A DNA stretch of 64,000 bases from Ascaphus truei (lineage: Eukaryota > Chordata > Amphibia > Anura > Ascaphidae): the NCBI GenBank assembly GCA_036426205.1, contig CM071573.1, positions 72,390,580 through 72,454,579 on the forward strand, written 5' to 3'. The notes under the pieces are model-generated. The model made no database searches, was not told where the DNA came from, and saw nothing but the letters and a program-made list of their open reading frames with translations. Within the stretch, counting starts at the first letter, position 1, and each line of letters starts with the position of its first letter. Positions 22,250-33,764 of the stretch are shown here, in pieces. The position numbers were made by a program, and so were the translations under genes.

Positions 22250-22500
22250 AGTGGTGGCCAACTGCAGTCCTAAAGCTCCATGAACAGGTCAGGTTTTCAG
22301 GATATCCCTGCTTCAGCACAAGTGGCTTAATCAGTCACTGCTTCAGTACAGGTGGCTCAATCAGTCCCTGCTTCAGCACAGGTGGCACAGAGGCTCAGTC
22401 TTTGACTGAGCCTCTGATTGAGCCACCTGTGATGAAGCTGGGATATCCTTCAAACCTGACCTGTTGGGGGGTCTTGAAGACTGGAGTTGAGCACCCCTGC
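22250..22500. mobile_element. hAT-type foldback C, copy 2
   Basis: Same family as 21,088-21,275. The centre holds two or three tandem repeats of the TGCTTCAGCACAGGTGGCTC block, giving a longer copy. The 8-bp duplication is not clear. Confidence 0.65.
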
Positions 22501-23052
22501 CTTAAACCCCCCAAATAGGCTTTAGGGGACTTGCATATTCCAAATCTGGCAGGTCCAAATACAGAGTGAAAACACAACTTAATTGAACAACAACCACAGT
22601 CAATTAGTTCCTTCCTATCTACAGTTTGGTACAGAGCTTCTATGCACCTTTTCACGTGAATAATTTATTACAGGCAGCTGATATTACAGGAATACAACAC
22701 TCAGTATGCGTAATGCTGTTGAACAAAAAAACAAACAAACAATGGGCCATAGGGGTTTATAGGCAGTAACCCCTATGTGCCATACATTTTGCTAAAAATG
22801 TCAGTGACAAATGCATTTATTAACACTCAGTCATTCTCTGTCATTGTTCCAGGGTCATCTAGGGATTGAAAAGACTGCAGCTCCGTTTTGCAAAAACAAG
22901 TCTACAAAGCCCAGTTTTGTTCTGAGCATCAATATAATTAACTTTTATTTTGAGAATGTAATTACATGAGTTATGACATGTTATTACTTGATGCAGATGT
23001 TCCTTTGACCTAGGGACATTTTTTTAGTCTGGGCAGATTCAGTTGTTTCTTA

Positions 23053-23823
23053 TGTAACAGTGTTTCCCCCAACCCCCCATTTTATAAATAAATAAATAAT
23101 AACCCATGGGAGATCCCCCTGTTACCAGGTTTATGGTACATGCTACCTGTTGGTTCACAAGAGGCTGAGTTGTCCGCCGATGTTTGTGGGGACTGCAGAA
23201 CAGTCTTCTGGGGTACATACTCGACATTTACTCCATGGTACTCAGCGCCTCCATCTGCCGTAAGCTCCATCTGCCGTAAGTATGAAGGTAATCTCCCACA
23301 GTAGAACAGACTCCTCTCCCCCCAGAAAGATTACACACCAGGCAGGAGATATATATATAACAGGAACTGGTTTATTCTTCTGCCCAATGCAGTCACAGCT
23401 CTGGTCTCTCAAACTTCAGATGGTCCCTGGACCTGCACTACGGGTCAAGGGCGCCGGCAGAAGTCCTAGCTCTTCCCTGATCCTGTAGCAGAACCAGGGA
23501 AATAGGTAATCACTCACTCTCCCCCGAAGGGAGGAGGACCTGGGCCTGCCAGTGCACAGCAGCCCGGTGTGATACCTTGTCTCTATCACGGTAGAGACCC
23601 AACTGACAATTTGGAGATGCAACCCCCTTGAGTACAGTAGGAGGAGGGTATGAGGTCTGAACCCATGATTGGGTAGAACACAGACCTGAACCCACCTCCT
23701 CCCCTGTCTCTCAAGAGTACTGCCTGAGTGGGGAAAACCCATGATTGGTCCTAACACTGCCTGCTGTTTCCAGGACTGACATGTCAGGATAGGGCAGAAT
23801 AGTACAGACATGGCATGGCTACA
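23053..23823 (-). mobile_element. Solo LTR of the Ty3-type lineage (771 bp)
   Basis: TGTAACAGTG to ATGGCTACA on the + strand, with CAGCGCCTCCA at 23,243-23,253 and the TTACCAGG, TTCACAAGAGG and CTTCTGGGGT blocks of its relatives. The flanks CTTA and CTAA are an imperfect 4-bp duplication. No internal region adjoins either side. Confidence 0.65.
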
Positions 23824-24074
23824 CTAAGAAAGGTTAAGTATCCTGATTCAGATCAAACCAATGGTCGACATATCACTCTAAAAAGGAAAATCAGAACGGC
23901 TTCGAGGGAGACAATTAATGAGGGTAAAATCATTATGATGCACAAACTTTCTTTAACTCATTACATGCTGTGGTCTCCACCTTCCTTTTAGAACCAGGAC
24001 TGCCATGGTTTGTAGCCCCGCAATGAGGAATAAGCTAATAAAATATATACTGTCTGACATATAGACCATTTAGG

Positions 24075-24272
24075 CCAGGGGGGCCAACTCCAGTCTTCAA
24101 TGGCCACCAGCAGGCCAGGTATTAGGGATATTCTTGCTTCAGCACAGGTGGCTCAATCAGTGGCTCAGTAATTATGAGTGAGCCACTGATTGAACCACCT
24201 GTGCTGAAGCAGGGATATCCTGAAAACCTGATCTTTTGGTGGACCTTGAGGACTAGAGTTTGCCACCCTTGG
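24075..24272. mobile_element. hAT-type foldback C, copy 3
   Basis: Palindrome with CCAACTCCAGTCTTCAA at the left, the inverse at the right, and the GCTTCAGCACAGGTGGCTCA block. The target duplication has decayed. Confidence 0.65.
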
Positions 24273-25172
24273 TTCCTCAACCTAACTTGATAAATCAGTG
24301 AGAAGTCTTTGTCTCTACGGGAATCAAAGTCTCCCAGCTGCACAACTGGGACAAAATCAGTCAATAAATGAAAGCAATTGAAGCAGAATTATTATAGAGG
24401 AAAATCCCACAGATTTCAGTGGAAATATTTTTCTTTATAAATCCGGTGCCTATTTGTGACAAATTGACCAGCGAAGCATCTCATTGGCTTTCTACCTGTA
24501 ACCCCTCCTTATTTCCCTAGATGTATTAATGTTTGGATACTAGGACAGGGGGCCTGAGTTCACCTCCCCTGTGTGTAAGATGGTGTATTCAGCAGGCAAG
24601 AGACTAGGCTGGGGACAGACAAAAGGAGAGAGACGTATTTTCGGATAACAATACTAGGAAGGCTCTGCCACCTTGCTGGATTTTTCGCTAGGCTCCTCGT
24701 GACAGTTCTTCTCCTCTCTCTCTGCAGGTCTCCTCCTCACAGGCTCCTCTAGTGATCCCTCCTTGCATGATGTCATCCTTCTTGGTTATCCTATCATCTC
24801 AGTCCCGTCCTTGGTTCATAGTTATTGGCCGAAGGGCATGTCAATCATTGTACTTCATAAGGGTGTTACATACCTTTTAAAAACTGCATAACCCCAAATA
24901 TCCCATCATATGTACATAAAAATTCTATTGCAGTAGTAAAGCTTAGATAGATTTTTGTTAATATAGTAACAGATTAGTAAATAATGAATACTTAAAATAA
25001 ATAACATACATACATACATACATACATACATACATACATACATACATACATACATACATACATACATACATACATACATACACACACACACACTTAGTTA
25101 AGTTATGGTGAGTAAAAAAAGTGACAAAAACCCTCCACAGCAAAGCATATAGCAAATGGAAATATAACTGTA
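24273..25172. other. No gene; CATA microsatellite
   Basis: Unique-looking DNA plus a long (CATA)n array at about 25,005-25,080. ORFs across it are repeat translations. Confidence 0.6.
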
Positions 25173-25387
25173 TGCTCATTTGCATGTCTTAGGCAGGTCT
25201 GCAACCCCACCTTTCACCATTATCACCCAGCCCACAGCACTTCCACTGCAAGGGATTCTGGGAAATTACATGCAAATGAGCACAGTGCCACTTTTTGCTT
25301 CAAAACCCTTTTAAACATGGTTCCCTATAGGCTTAAGCTTGCTGCATGGTCACAGCTTTAAGCACAGCCAGGGTTAAGATGCATAGC
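25173..25387. repeat. Repeat D copy 2: paired inverted octamers
   Basis: ATTTGCAT at 25,178-25,185 and ATGCAAAT at 25,270-25,277 with GGGATTCTGGGAAAT between. It matches 9,399-9,625 along its length. Confidence 0.6.
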
Positions 25388-25914
25388 CAGTAAATCCACC
25401 CACAGATTTTTTTTTTGTCTTTTTTTTCCCTCCCGAGAGGGTTGGGGGAGACCCTCCCCTCTCGCTCATCAGATCCCAAGCCACTTCAGTGGCTCGGGTG
25501 CATGCCCTTGGACTGTCCAACCCGAAGTCAGACCCGCCCTCGGTACGGTTTCCCTGAAGATTTCAGCCCGAAAGCCTAGGTCTCCAGGGACATTGATGCC
25601 TTCCTCCGTTAGGATTCAGGACATCCGTCTCTTCCTCCTTCTGGCCCGAGGCCCGCAAGGGAGTACACGTCATCTCCCCTTTTTCGAGGGTTGTGCGGGT
25701 GCACCCCAGCCTCGAAGGGCTGGTTGTAAGGATACCATCCCTCCTTGTCCCGAAAGCATAGGAGAGATGTGGACCTGGGGTGTATCACCACTTTCTTGAC
25801 TGGCTTTCAGACCAAGTGCGTGCAATGACCATCCTACTTGCAACCCCAGATAGGATTAGTCTGCACTTGGTCCTAGCCACTAGCCAAGAAGTGAATCCTG
25901 GATCTTAGCCAAAA
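25388..25914 (-). mobile_element. Poly(A)-ended retroelement with U2-snRNA-like 5' end
   Basis: Read on the minus strand it ends in A-rich sequence (+ strand T run 25,388-25,428), preceded by a strong hairpin (GAGAGGGGAGGG / CCCTCTC, 25,430-25,475), so it looks reverse-transcribed. Its 5' end matches U2 snRNA at 25,901-25,918. The about 500-bp body is GC-rich, has no RT motifs, and I do not recognise it. A chimeric retrocopy or an snRNA-headed SINE are both possible. Confidence 0.45.
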
Positions 25915-25918
25915 GGCC
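25901..25918 (-). ncRNA. U2 snRNA-like 5' fragment (18 nt)
   Basis: The minus strand reads GGCCTTTTGGCTAAGATC, identical to the 5' segment just upstream of the branch-site recognition region of vertebrate U2. The match stops there, so this is not a U2 gene. Its first four bases overlap the terminus of the next foldback, which weakens the case. Confidence 0.4.
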
Positions 25919-26103
25919 CCAAACTGAACCTAAGTGTGTGCAGACACCATGGGTGTTATAGCTATCAATCACTGCGGGAGCTTCCAAAGTCACACCACAC
26001 AATGCTTTGTATCTACAGTGACAAAGCATTGTGGGGAGCGACTTTGATAGTTCCTGCTGTAATCGACAGCTATACTACCCACGATAAGGCATAGTTTGGG
26101 GCC
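25915..26103. mobile_element. Small foldback MITE
   Basis: Termini GGCCCCAAACT (25,915-25,925) and AGTTTGGGGCC (26,093-26,103). A second inner palindrome (CACAATGCTTTGT / ACAAAGCATTGTG) lies at the centre. Flanks AAA and TAA may be a decayed 3-bp target. Confidence 0.6.
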
Positions 26104-27311
26104 TAAGTGCACAGTTCTCACACAGGCTCAGGAACCCACTATGCTGCCTGGCCTTTACATCTTTTTTTTTTTGTACACCCATTGGAGTCCCCTTACCAAA
26201 CGCTAGGGGTTTCCGAACCCCTCGTTGGTAATCACTGTATATTATATATCATACACGTTTTCAACCAGATTCAAAACCATCAAATTTGATTGTAAATCTT
26301 CAAATGCTTAGCCAATAGAAAAAAATTAAACAATATCAGAATTCTGCAATTTCCATGGCTGATTCTGTGTCAGACAGGGAGGAGTCTTACACAACCTAAT
26401 AAAACACTAATGAGTCACATTCTGTCTTGATTACTACATTACAATATAGATCTGTCTTTGCTTTATGCTTAGTCAAGCAGCATTACCACATTAAATTTAT
26501 AGGACAGGAGCCAAAAACACTCAGGAAATATTTATTGGGAAATTAAATTCAGATTTTTCCTAAAAGAACTATAGATTACCTAGCAGAAAACTTTCATCTG
26601 CTGCTGCTGCTGCTGCTTCTAAGCACAGGGCAATACTTACTGTGTATCTTAATGCTTCTTTTTCCCGAAAGCTTTAATTTTAAAGGCAAATGTTGACCCT
26701 CTGGTATGATATTTCTAGTTCAAGGAAGCCCCTCCCAAGCCTAATCCTTACTGACACATACCTCCCTGCCTGCAGGAGGCAGAGAATGACTCAGGAAAAA
26801 CATATTTAGAATTCCATTGATTGTACTGTCAGCTGCTGTAGTTTCTTCTGTCTGTTTAAAACCTGACAAGGCTTGAGAAGTCTTGTTAGGCTGTAAACTT
26901 CATTGGCTGTATCACTGTTTTAGATTCAGCTCTACTCAGCATTTTGAATTAAACAATTCATCATGTCCTATACTTTGTCACTGAACTGACAGAATCATCT
27001 GGCATGCTCATCTACTGCCTTACCTCACAATCAGATTTATTGGTGTGGACCAAATGTTTAAGGTCAGTTATAAAAAATATAGAAGAAAACAGTGATTTAA
27101 AAAAGTGGAAGAATAAACAGAACTGTATGTGGTTACAAAAATCACAGTTATCTGACCCTTGGCACTGATGTGTTAACTGTGAAAAATTGGGGAATTTCCT
27201 GATCTGACATTTAGTCTTTTTCTCAATCTGATGATCTTTTTACTACTTCACTTTCTTTCTTTGTTGAAATACAAACATATTACAAATACACACAGTGTAA
27301 AAATATTTATA
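26104..27311. other. Gene-free stretch
   Basis: Unique AT-rich DNA. A short (CTG)n run lies at about 26,598-26,616. I see no exon-like or repeat structure. Confidence 0.5.
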
Positions 27312-29081
27312 TGTAACGGGTATTCCTTCTATCCCAAGCACAGATATAGGGGCCTATGCAGAGAGCAGCGGTAAGGTGAATAGCGGCATTTTTTGGAGAA
27401 AAATGCCTGTAGAAAGGCAGGTACTGGCGAGTTTTAAAAAAAGCGCCATTTTTTTTTTTTATTTGCAAATTTCGCCGCACAGCTGGAGAGAACCTAAATC
27501 TCTCCAGTGTTGAAAACTGCCGTATTCAGAGAGGCGCAAACGCCATCTAGCGGCTGTTCGCGCCAAAAAAATGGCGCGATTTTCAACATTTTGCTTCTCC
27601 AAAAAAATTTGGCAAGAAGCTGGAGCTCGGCGGCCGGTGGGGGAGAACAAAAAAAAACGCGATTTTTTTTCCACAAGTTTCAACAGCGCTCATATCGCTG
27701 GTTGAAACTCTCCATATGCAGACAGGATTCTAAATGCAGTTTTCGGACCTTTCTGCATATGGAGAAAAAAACTCTCCATTAAAGCTACTTTTTATTCCCC
27801 TCTCCAATTTTAAATAGCGCTGCTCTCTGCATGAGGCCCATAGTGTGTGTGGGTGGAACCCTGTGTGTTACCAGGTGTGGTGCATATACCTGTAGGTTCA
27901 CAAGAGGCCTGAGCCTCCGCTTGATGGGAACCTGGGGTGAGTCCTTCGGCTCGATCTGGTTTGCAGTGCCTCCACCTGTGTAGGGTTCTAGGAATGTAGA
28001 AGGTTGCCTACACAGGACCCACATATACAATAAGTACATACACGAGGATGTATATAACCAGTTTATATATATGCAGAAATAATCAAACACTTTACTTATC
28101 AGTAACCACTATGTACGTTATAATACTACTTCCCCTAGGGGGTAACTCCACAACATATAACGCAGTCCAAAGTGTCTTTCACTCCACTAGGAGTGTACCT
28201 TACACCCACCACCGTGTACCCCCACACCGTGTCCACAGTTAACCCTTTTGTCCCGTGGTCAGCGCTGCCACTATGTGAGAGTATAGATATATATTTAGGT
28301 GATTCGTTGGTGCACTTATAAAAGGTACCTGCCGAGTGCTCCTGCACTTGGGCCTGCAAGCAACTCGAAAAGGATCCGCCGCTTGGGGGTCCAGTCTATG
28401 ATCCGGTCCTTCCTTGCACGAGGGTCCGCCAGGGGCGATCCCACCCAGGAGATAGTCTCTGTCTCTTTGGGCATAGGCTTGGGCCCAAGTCTCTTCTCAG
28501 GGAGTGCAGCGTCCGCTGGATCCCTAACTATCACTGATACTAATGTGACAGGGTCCCTAACCTAGGGCCTGTCCCTGTAGTACCACAAGCTGTGAGGGGC
28601 TCAGGACCTAACTGGGGCCTAGGGGGCTGCTGGCCTAATGCAGTGGGTCACAGACCCCTGCACTCACCTCCTTCCCCTAGCTCTTCCTGGTCCTGACTGT
28701 GTGTCCCGCGCGCGCGAAATGTATCTATCCCCTGCAAGCAGGGAGCTCCTGTAGCCCTATTGGCTCCCTGGCGTCATGGGGCCGTTCCTGAGGCTCATGG
28801 GACTTGTAGTCCCATTCCAAGAGCCTCCCTGGTAGGCTAGTGTTCGCGCTCTTGCTGCTCGCGCATGCGCAACTGTCCAGGCCGCCTGAGCTCTCACAGT
28901 GCATGCGCAACCTTTTTAAAGATGGCGGCGCCCTGCACAGGTGCCGCCGAAGCGCTCCCTGCCTGGCCCCCACCCTCCAGAAGTGCCGGCGGGTCTATCG
29001 AGTGACCCCCGGAAGCAGAAGTAACGAGGGGGGGTGGGGGGGGTCACGGGGCAGAAAAGACGCAGAGGGGACTTGGTTACA
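27312..29081 (-). mobile_element. Solo LTR of the Ty3-type lineage, split by a MITE
   Basis: It begins TGTAACGGG and ends GGTTACA with TATA on both sides (27,308-27,311; 29,082-29,085). It is collinear with the Ty3 element LTRs (TTACCAGGTGTG, TTCACAAGAGGCC, CTGTGTAGGGTTCTAGG and the GTGATCCCCGG-type end block) apart from an insertion at 27,350-27,839. No pol region adjoins. Confidence 0.8.
27350..27839. mobile_element. Foldback MITE inside the solo LTR (490 bp)
   Basis: Terminal inverted repeats GGGCCTATGCAGAGAGCAGC and its near-perfect inverse, with ATAG at both flanks (27,346-27,349; 27,840-27,843). Inner arms include CTCCATATGCAGA and its inverse. It is younger than the LTR it interrupts. 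Confidence 0.7.
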
Positions 29082-29137
29082 TATATATTTTTTACACCAT
29101 ATTACAATTAAAATTGTACTTAATACATACTTTTATC

Positions 29138-29429
29138 CAGGGGCGCGGAAACATTCTTTCTTGCCCCCCCCCCCCCCCCCCCCTGATGTTACGGAGTCGT
29201 GTGACGTCACATGGCGTCATTTGATGGCATGTTACCATTGCAACCGTGATGTCACATGACCCCACATTGCCATGGTCACATGTCCTGAAGCCGGCTGAAC
29301 CTCGGTAAGTAGCGGTTGCAGAGCCTCGCGCAGGCCCCGGCATTCAATTTAAATGCCTCGGCAAACAGCGCAAGACCTCTGCAACCGCCCGCGCCACCCA
29401 AAAAAAAAGCCCCAGTTTGCGCACCGCTG
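29138..29429. mobile_element. hAT-type MITE
   Basis: Ends CAGGGGCGCGGAAAC and AGTTTGCGCACCGCTG, the latter the inverse of the intact terminus at 60,603. The flanking 8-mers CTTTTATC and CTCTAATC agree at six positions. It contains clustered GACGTCACATG motifs and a C run at 29,164-29,182. Confidence 0.6.
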
Positions 29430-30349
29430 CTCTAATCCATGGTTTATAAAAGAAGTTGTAACTCTTTAAGTTTTATTTTTGATAACAGCATCTAAATGCA
29501 CACATACATACATATATATATAAAAATTAAAAAAGGAAGCGTCCATTTTAACATGCAAATGAAGGCGTTTTTTGGCGTACAAAACAATGAAACGGATAAC
29601 AGCGTGGCTAAACCATATAACAGCTAGGATTGTGTGTGCAATCATTTGAAGCCACAATATTTTTTTTTTTTCCGAATATATAAGCCTTTTAGTGACAACA
29701 CCCGAATGCCTGCAGTTATACTTCTGTTAACAGACACAACTTCTAGTTTCCAATTACAATAGTGGATTTGCCAGCATTGAGCTAATACTTTATGATGTCA
29801 GTAGAAGCTCAATTCATATTGCTTGCACAATTTATGCTAACAACAAATAATGAATTATAATTAAACATATATAGGTGTGTTAAGTCAGAATTGTACACAT
29901 GCCTCAGGTGTGGAATGATGCAGATCTCCATTCTTCTGGTTTATTAAGTATCCCACATGTCAACTGTATATACAATTCAGTTTGCACACACCCATATCTG
30001 TTTTATTGTGTGTCATTTCTACCATTCAATCAGACTCAACATAAAAAGAAATTAGAATAATGCATGAAAAAGAACACACTTAAGGGAGCACTGGAGGATT
30101 GAATGTTTGTACTTGTTTCATTCTTTATTACCACTAATACAGATTGTTGAGGTTTCCGGGGTATAAAATACACACAGGAAATGGCTTCCCACGGATTAGT
30201 GAGAAGGGAAACGAGTCATGCTAATGTATCAAATCGTAGACAGTAAAAAGCAATGACTTTATACAGACAATCGTAGCACTATTTGAGATTTCATGGCAGA
30301 AAACGAAACAGCTGTTGTGTGTAGAATGGGGGGGGGGGGGGGGGGGGGG
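29430..30349. other. Gene-free stretch
   Basis: AT-rich DNA without repeat boundaries that I can see, ending in a G homopolymer at 30,330-30,350. Confidence 0.5.
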
Positions 30350-30903
30350 GAATTCCAGTCCTCAAGGGCCACCAACAGGCCAGGTTATAAGGATATCCCT
30401 GCTTCAGCACAGGTGGTGCAGTCTTCGATTGAGCCACCGGTGCTGAATTAACACACGCTCAAACCCCGACACCCACCACATCATATACATATATATTTAT
30501 GTCAAAAAGAGTGCTAGTGAGCGTGACAAATACATACAACAAAAGACAGGGGAGCCCAATGCTACATCCAATTGACAAAACATATATGGCAATGAATATA
30601 ACGTTAAATACTTCAATAATAATATGTTCTTGGTTATTTTTTAGTTAAACACTTTGGCTAAAGCGTCTTAAACCTGAATGCCAACGTCAAGGCATAACCA
30701 AATTTGCAGGTCCTAACACTACACTGTGAAGCTTTCCTTTTATTATTAAAATATTATTATTGAAGTATTTAAACTTTATATTCATTACCATATACGTTTT
30801 GTCAATTGGATGTAGCATTGGGCTCCCCTGTCTTGCCACTTGTGCTGAAGCAGGGATATCCTGACCTGTTGGTGGCCCTTGAGGATTGGAGTTGCCCACC
30901 CCT
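30350..30903. mobile_element. hAT-type foldback C, copy 4, split
   Basis: Left half (AATTCCAGTCCTCAAGGGCC ... GCCACCGGTGCTGAA) and right half (TGTGCTGAAGCAGGGATATC ... GGAGTTGCCCACC) are separated by foldback family B copy 3. The outer left end runs into a G homopolymer. Confidence 0.65.
30448..30834 (-). mobile_element. Foldback family B, copy 3 (387 bp, 15-bp target duplication)
   Basis: Its target copies are GCCACCGGTGCTGAA (30,433-30,447) and GCCACTTGTGCTGAA (30,835-30,849), 13 of 15 alike, both from foldback C. Inverted arms (about 30,547-30,640 and 30,755-30,833) carry GGAGCCCAATGCTACATCCA as in copy 2. Loop and tail match copies 1 and 2 on the opposite strand. Confidence 0.65.
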
Positions 30904-31840
30904 TGGGTATCCATGCTCCTGAATCCTTTCTTTATGTTTCTTTCTTACAAAAAAAAAAAAAAAAAGTCATGCAGCTGCAACTTGGCTGTAAAACTGTTCC
31001 TCTTGGTATTATAGATTTTCCTGATCTATGAGAAAGCACCAGCAAGGGCTGAATAGGATAAAGGACCCGTCTATTCATTCTTCTAGAACTGCATTAAAAG
31101 GAGGACACATTTGGTATAATGTAAGGCTGTTTAACATTTGAACAGAAGACATAAGAATCAGTGATCACAAACAGAGCTTATCTGAATTCAGTTTAGCTTT
31201 ACAATGTGTAATCAAAACAGATTATCTAAAATGAAGCAGACATCAATATTCTTTTAACAATACCATTTATTTCCAAAAGCCTTTTTTTTTTACCACTGGA
31301 TTTTGCGATGACAGCCGGAATGGAAGGAGGCTGTTAACAAGACTAGCACTCTAGTTAAAAAAAAGTAGCATGTTCGAGGTAAGTCGACATTTTTACATGA
31401 GGTACAGAAAAAAATGAAAGGGTAACATAAAGAGATCAAGTTAACTGGACAGCGGTCAGACTGCTAACAAAGTCCAGAAAGGGGAAAGGAAAAAGAAAAT
31501 CAACACCCCAGATAAACACAAATGAATGGGTCAAGGAAATGCAAAGTCACATTGTGATAACTACACAGCAGAGATTCCAAACTCCAAACAATTTAGGCAT
31601 TGATTCTTTGAGATAACTGGCTATTTGTTCCATCTGTATTATATATCACATGCTCTGGATCACTAGAGATAAATAGGGGGGAGGGGGGGTAAATGCTGTG
31701 CTAGAACCCATTTCACTGCCACCATTATATATGCATAATTAACCTTACTTCTATTGGTTTATGATGGAGGGCCACACAAGAGTCAATTCTATATATAGAT
31801 CTTCCTCCAGAAATTGCAGATATTTGGACATATATGGGCA
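30904..31840. other. Gene-free stretch
   Basis: Unique-looking AT-rich DNA with an A run (30,951-30,965) and a G-rich run (31,677-31,689). Nothing else seen. Confidence 0.5.
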
Positions 31841-31843
31841 TTA

Positions 31844-32128
31844 GGCCGTGCGTATAGTGCCCGCGACGTGCGCCGCCGCCCAAAAACAAATACATTGCAG
31901 CCACAGCATGCGCTTATAGTAAGCACGGCAATGCGACGGAGTGACGTCAAGTCGCGGACTTTGGAAGCTGGGAATATTTGATTTTTCATGGGCTGTCGCC
32001 TCATGTGATAGCCCACGAACAAATCAAATGCCCGGAAGCCTGCGATGCCGCTGCAAAGCGGAATATAATTTTTGCCAGCGGCGACGGGTGACGTCACCCG
32101 TCCCGTCGCAGGCACTATACGCGTGGCC
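31844..32128. mobile_element. PIF/Harbinger-like MITE 1
   Basis: Terminal inverted repeats GGCCGTGCGTATAGTGCC and its inverse, flanked by TTA (31,841-31,843; 32,129-32,131). GC-rich arms, a foldback overall. The TTA target and GGCC terminus are shared by six more elements below. Confidence 0.75.
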
Positions 32129-32399
32129 TTAGACCTCTGCAAGTGACATTCGCTTCAATAGATAGACCTGAGGCCCAGATTCACTAAAGAGTGCTAAACC
32201 CCCCCAAGCAGTTACAGAGACCCTAGGCTCTTCCCCACAGCAATGAAACTGATTGTCGGGGGAGGGAGCAGGGCCTCTGTAACAGAGCAGCCCCTCTCCA
32301 TCAACGTCGCGGCATCATGTCAATGTGTTGCCATGAAAGTGCGCCGTCATGCAGTCATGACGATGCCCAGCTGGGCCTTATGGTGTTGTTATGCCACTG

Positions 32400-32865
32400 A
32401 CACGGAGTTATGATGACAATACATGGTTACATTAAATTTACAGACATTTCAGAACAGTTAGAGATATTATATGATTATGGGCATATGTAAGAGTTACAGA
32501 CAAGATTACTGTGAGATAGTTGAAGTCTTGAAATTACTTATAGTGGAGATGGCTTTGACAGTCTCTGGTGGATTGTTCCAGTTGTGAGGTGCACGGTAAC
32601 AGAAGGAGGAGCGACCAGATTCCTTGTTGAACCTTGGGACCGTGAACAGTTTTTTGGAGACAGATCTCAAGTGCTGCATGTGGTAGGGGTGAGGTTCTTG
32701 TTCAGGTAGACAGGAAGCTTGCCCAGAAAGTATTTGAAGGCAAGACAGGAAAAATGTACTTTGTATCTGGTTCTTGAAGCATTTCGCAGTGGTGTGTGTT
32801 GTAATTACATTGGAGGACAAAGCAGCATATTGAGTTCTGGGTGTCTAGTTTGCTGAGGTGAGTTT
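32400..32865 (-). mobile_element. L2-like LINE 3' fragment with ORF2 C-terminus
   Basis: A minus-strand frame (32,506-32,820) reads RSSFCYRAPHNWNNPPETV...SNFKTS, the block that ends ORF2 in L2/CR1-type LINEs. The 3' UTR (ACAATACATGGTTACATTAAA) matches 37,140-37,330 and 49,062-49,240. It is 5'-truncated. Confidence 0.7.
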
Positions 32866-32952
32866 GGGGTGCTGTGCCATATATTATGTCCCATTAGTCC
32901 ATAATTGGCTTTAGCAACTACTGTGCCATGCGCTTTCTGACCAGCTGGCTTA

Positions 32953-33122
32953 GGGCCGTGCGCGAACGCGTGGCGCATGCTTTTCGTGTGTATGCTGTGA
33001 GTGAAGGTACTGTCTGTGTGTGTGTGTGTGTGTGTGTATAGAGATTGTGAATTATGTATGAAATAATATTTAAAAAATAAAAAAAAAGTTGTAATAAAAA
33101 TATTATTTATTTATTTACCTTT

Positions 33123-33179
<57 letters not shown>

Positions 33180-33329
33180 CATACACACGCTGGTAGCGGC
33201 GCAAAATCATCTTTTCCCCGTCTTCGCCGCTATCTGTCGGTTCCCCGCCGTGCGCAGCGCCATTATAGAAAGGCTGACTAACGTTAGCCAACTAAAATTC
33301 CACGCGCGCCCGGCACTATAGAACGGGCC
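32953..33329. mobile_element. PIF-like MITE 2 with GT/CA stems
   Basis: GGGCCGTGCGCG... to ...GAACGGGCC with TTA on both sides (32,950-32,952; 33,330-33,332). The interior order is GC-rich arm, (GT)n at 33,016-33,040, AT-rich centre, (CA)n at 33,124-33,178, GC-rich arm. Confidence 0.7.
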
Positions 33330-33354
33330 TTAGGGAGGATTTGTTCCTATAAAG

Positions 33355-33628
33355 CAGGGATGCACACATTTTTCAATCTGCACCCCCCTGCCAGCTCACA
33401 CCCCCATTTACCTGTTCTCTGACGTCACGTGACCTAGCAACGTCGTTTGACGCCGCGTTACCATGGCGACACATCACCAGAATTCGCCGGAGACCCAGTA
33501 AGAGATTTACAGAGGCCTTGCGTGCTCCCTGGGATTTAAATGCTTTAGAGAATAGTGCAGGGTCTCTGGAAGCGCTGTGCCCCCCACATAATTTTTTTGC
33601 GCCCCCCACAGAAACTTTTGAATCCCTG
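33355..33628. mobile_element. hAT-type MITE with perfect 8-bp duplication
   Basis: CAGGGATGCACAC to GAATCCCTG, flanked by CTATAAAG at 33,347-33,354 and 33,629-33,636. The interior shares ACGTCACGTGAC and CAGAGGCCTTGCG blocks with the 60,603 element. Confidence 0.8.
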
Positions 33629-33764
33629 CTATAAAGTATACCTAGTTTGGCATAGGTTTTGGATGTCAGAATATCAATATGCAACCCGCATGTTAAATAG
33701 GAGTCAAGCCAAATTCCTAGATACTTAAAACTAGTGACAGGGGCTAGAATGGTGAGAGTTGGTT

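Noticed and set aside
25460..25500. CTGATGAG followed by a stem on the minus strand as a hammerhead ribozyme
   Set aside because: No GAAA box directly follows the stem and no closing helix can be drawn; likely chance.
27459..27782. Short ORFs on both strands at 27.5-27.8 kb
   Set aside because: They fall inside a foldback MITE and mirror each other.
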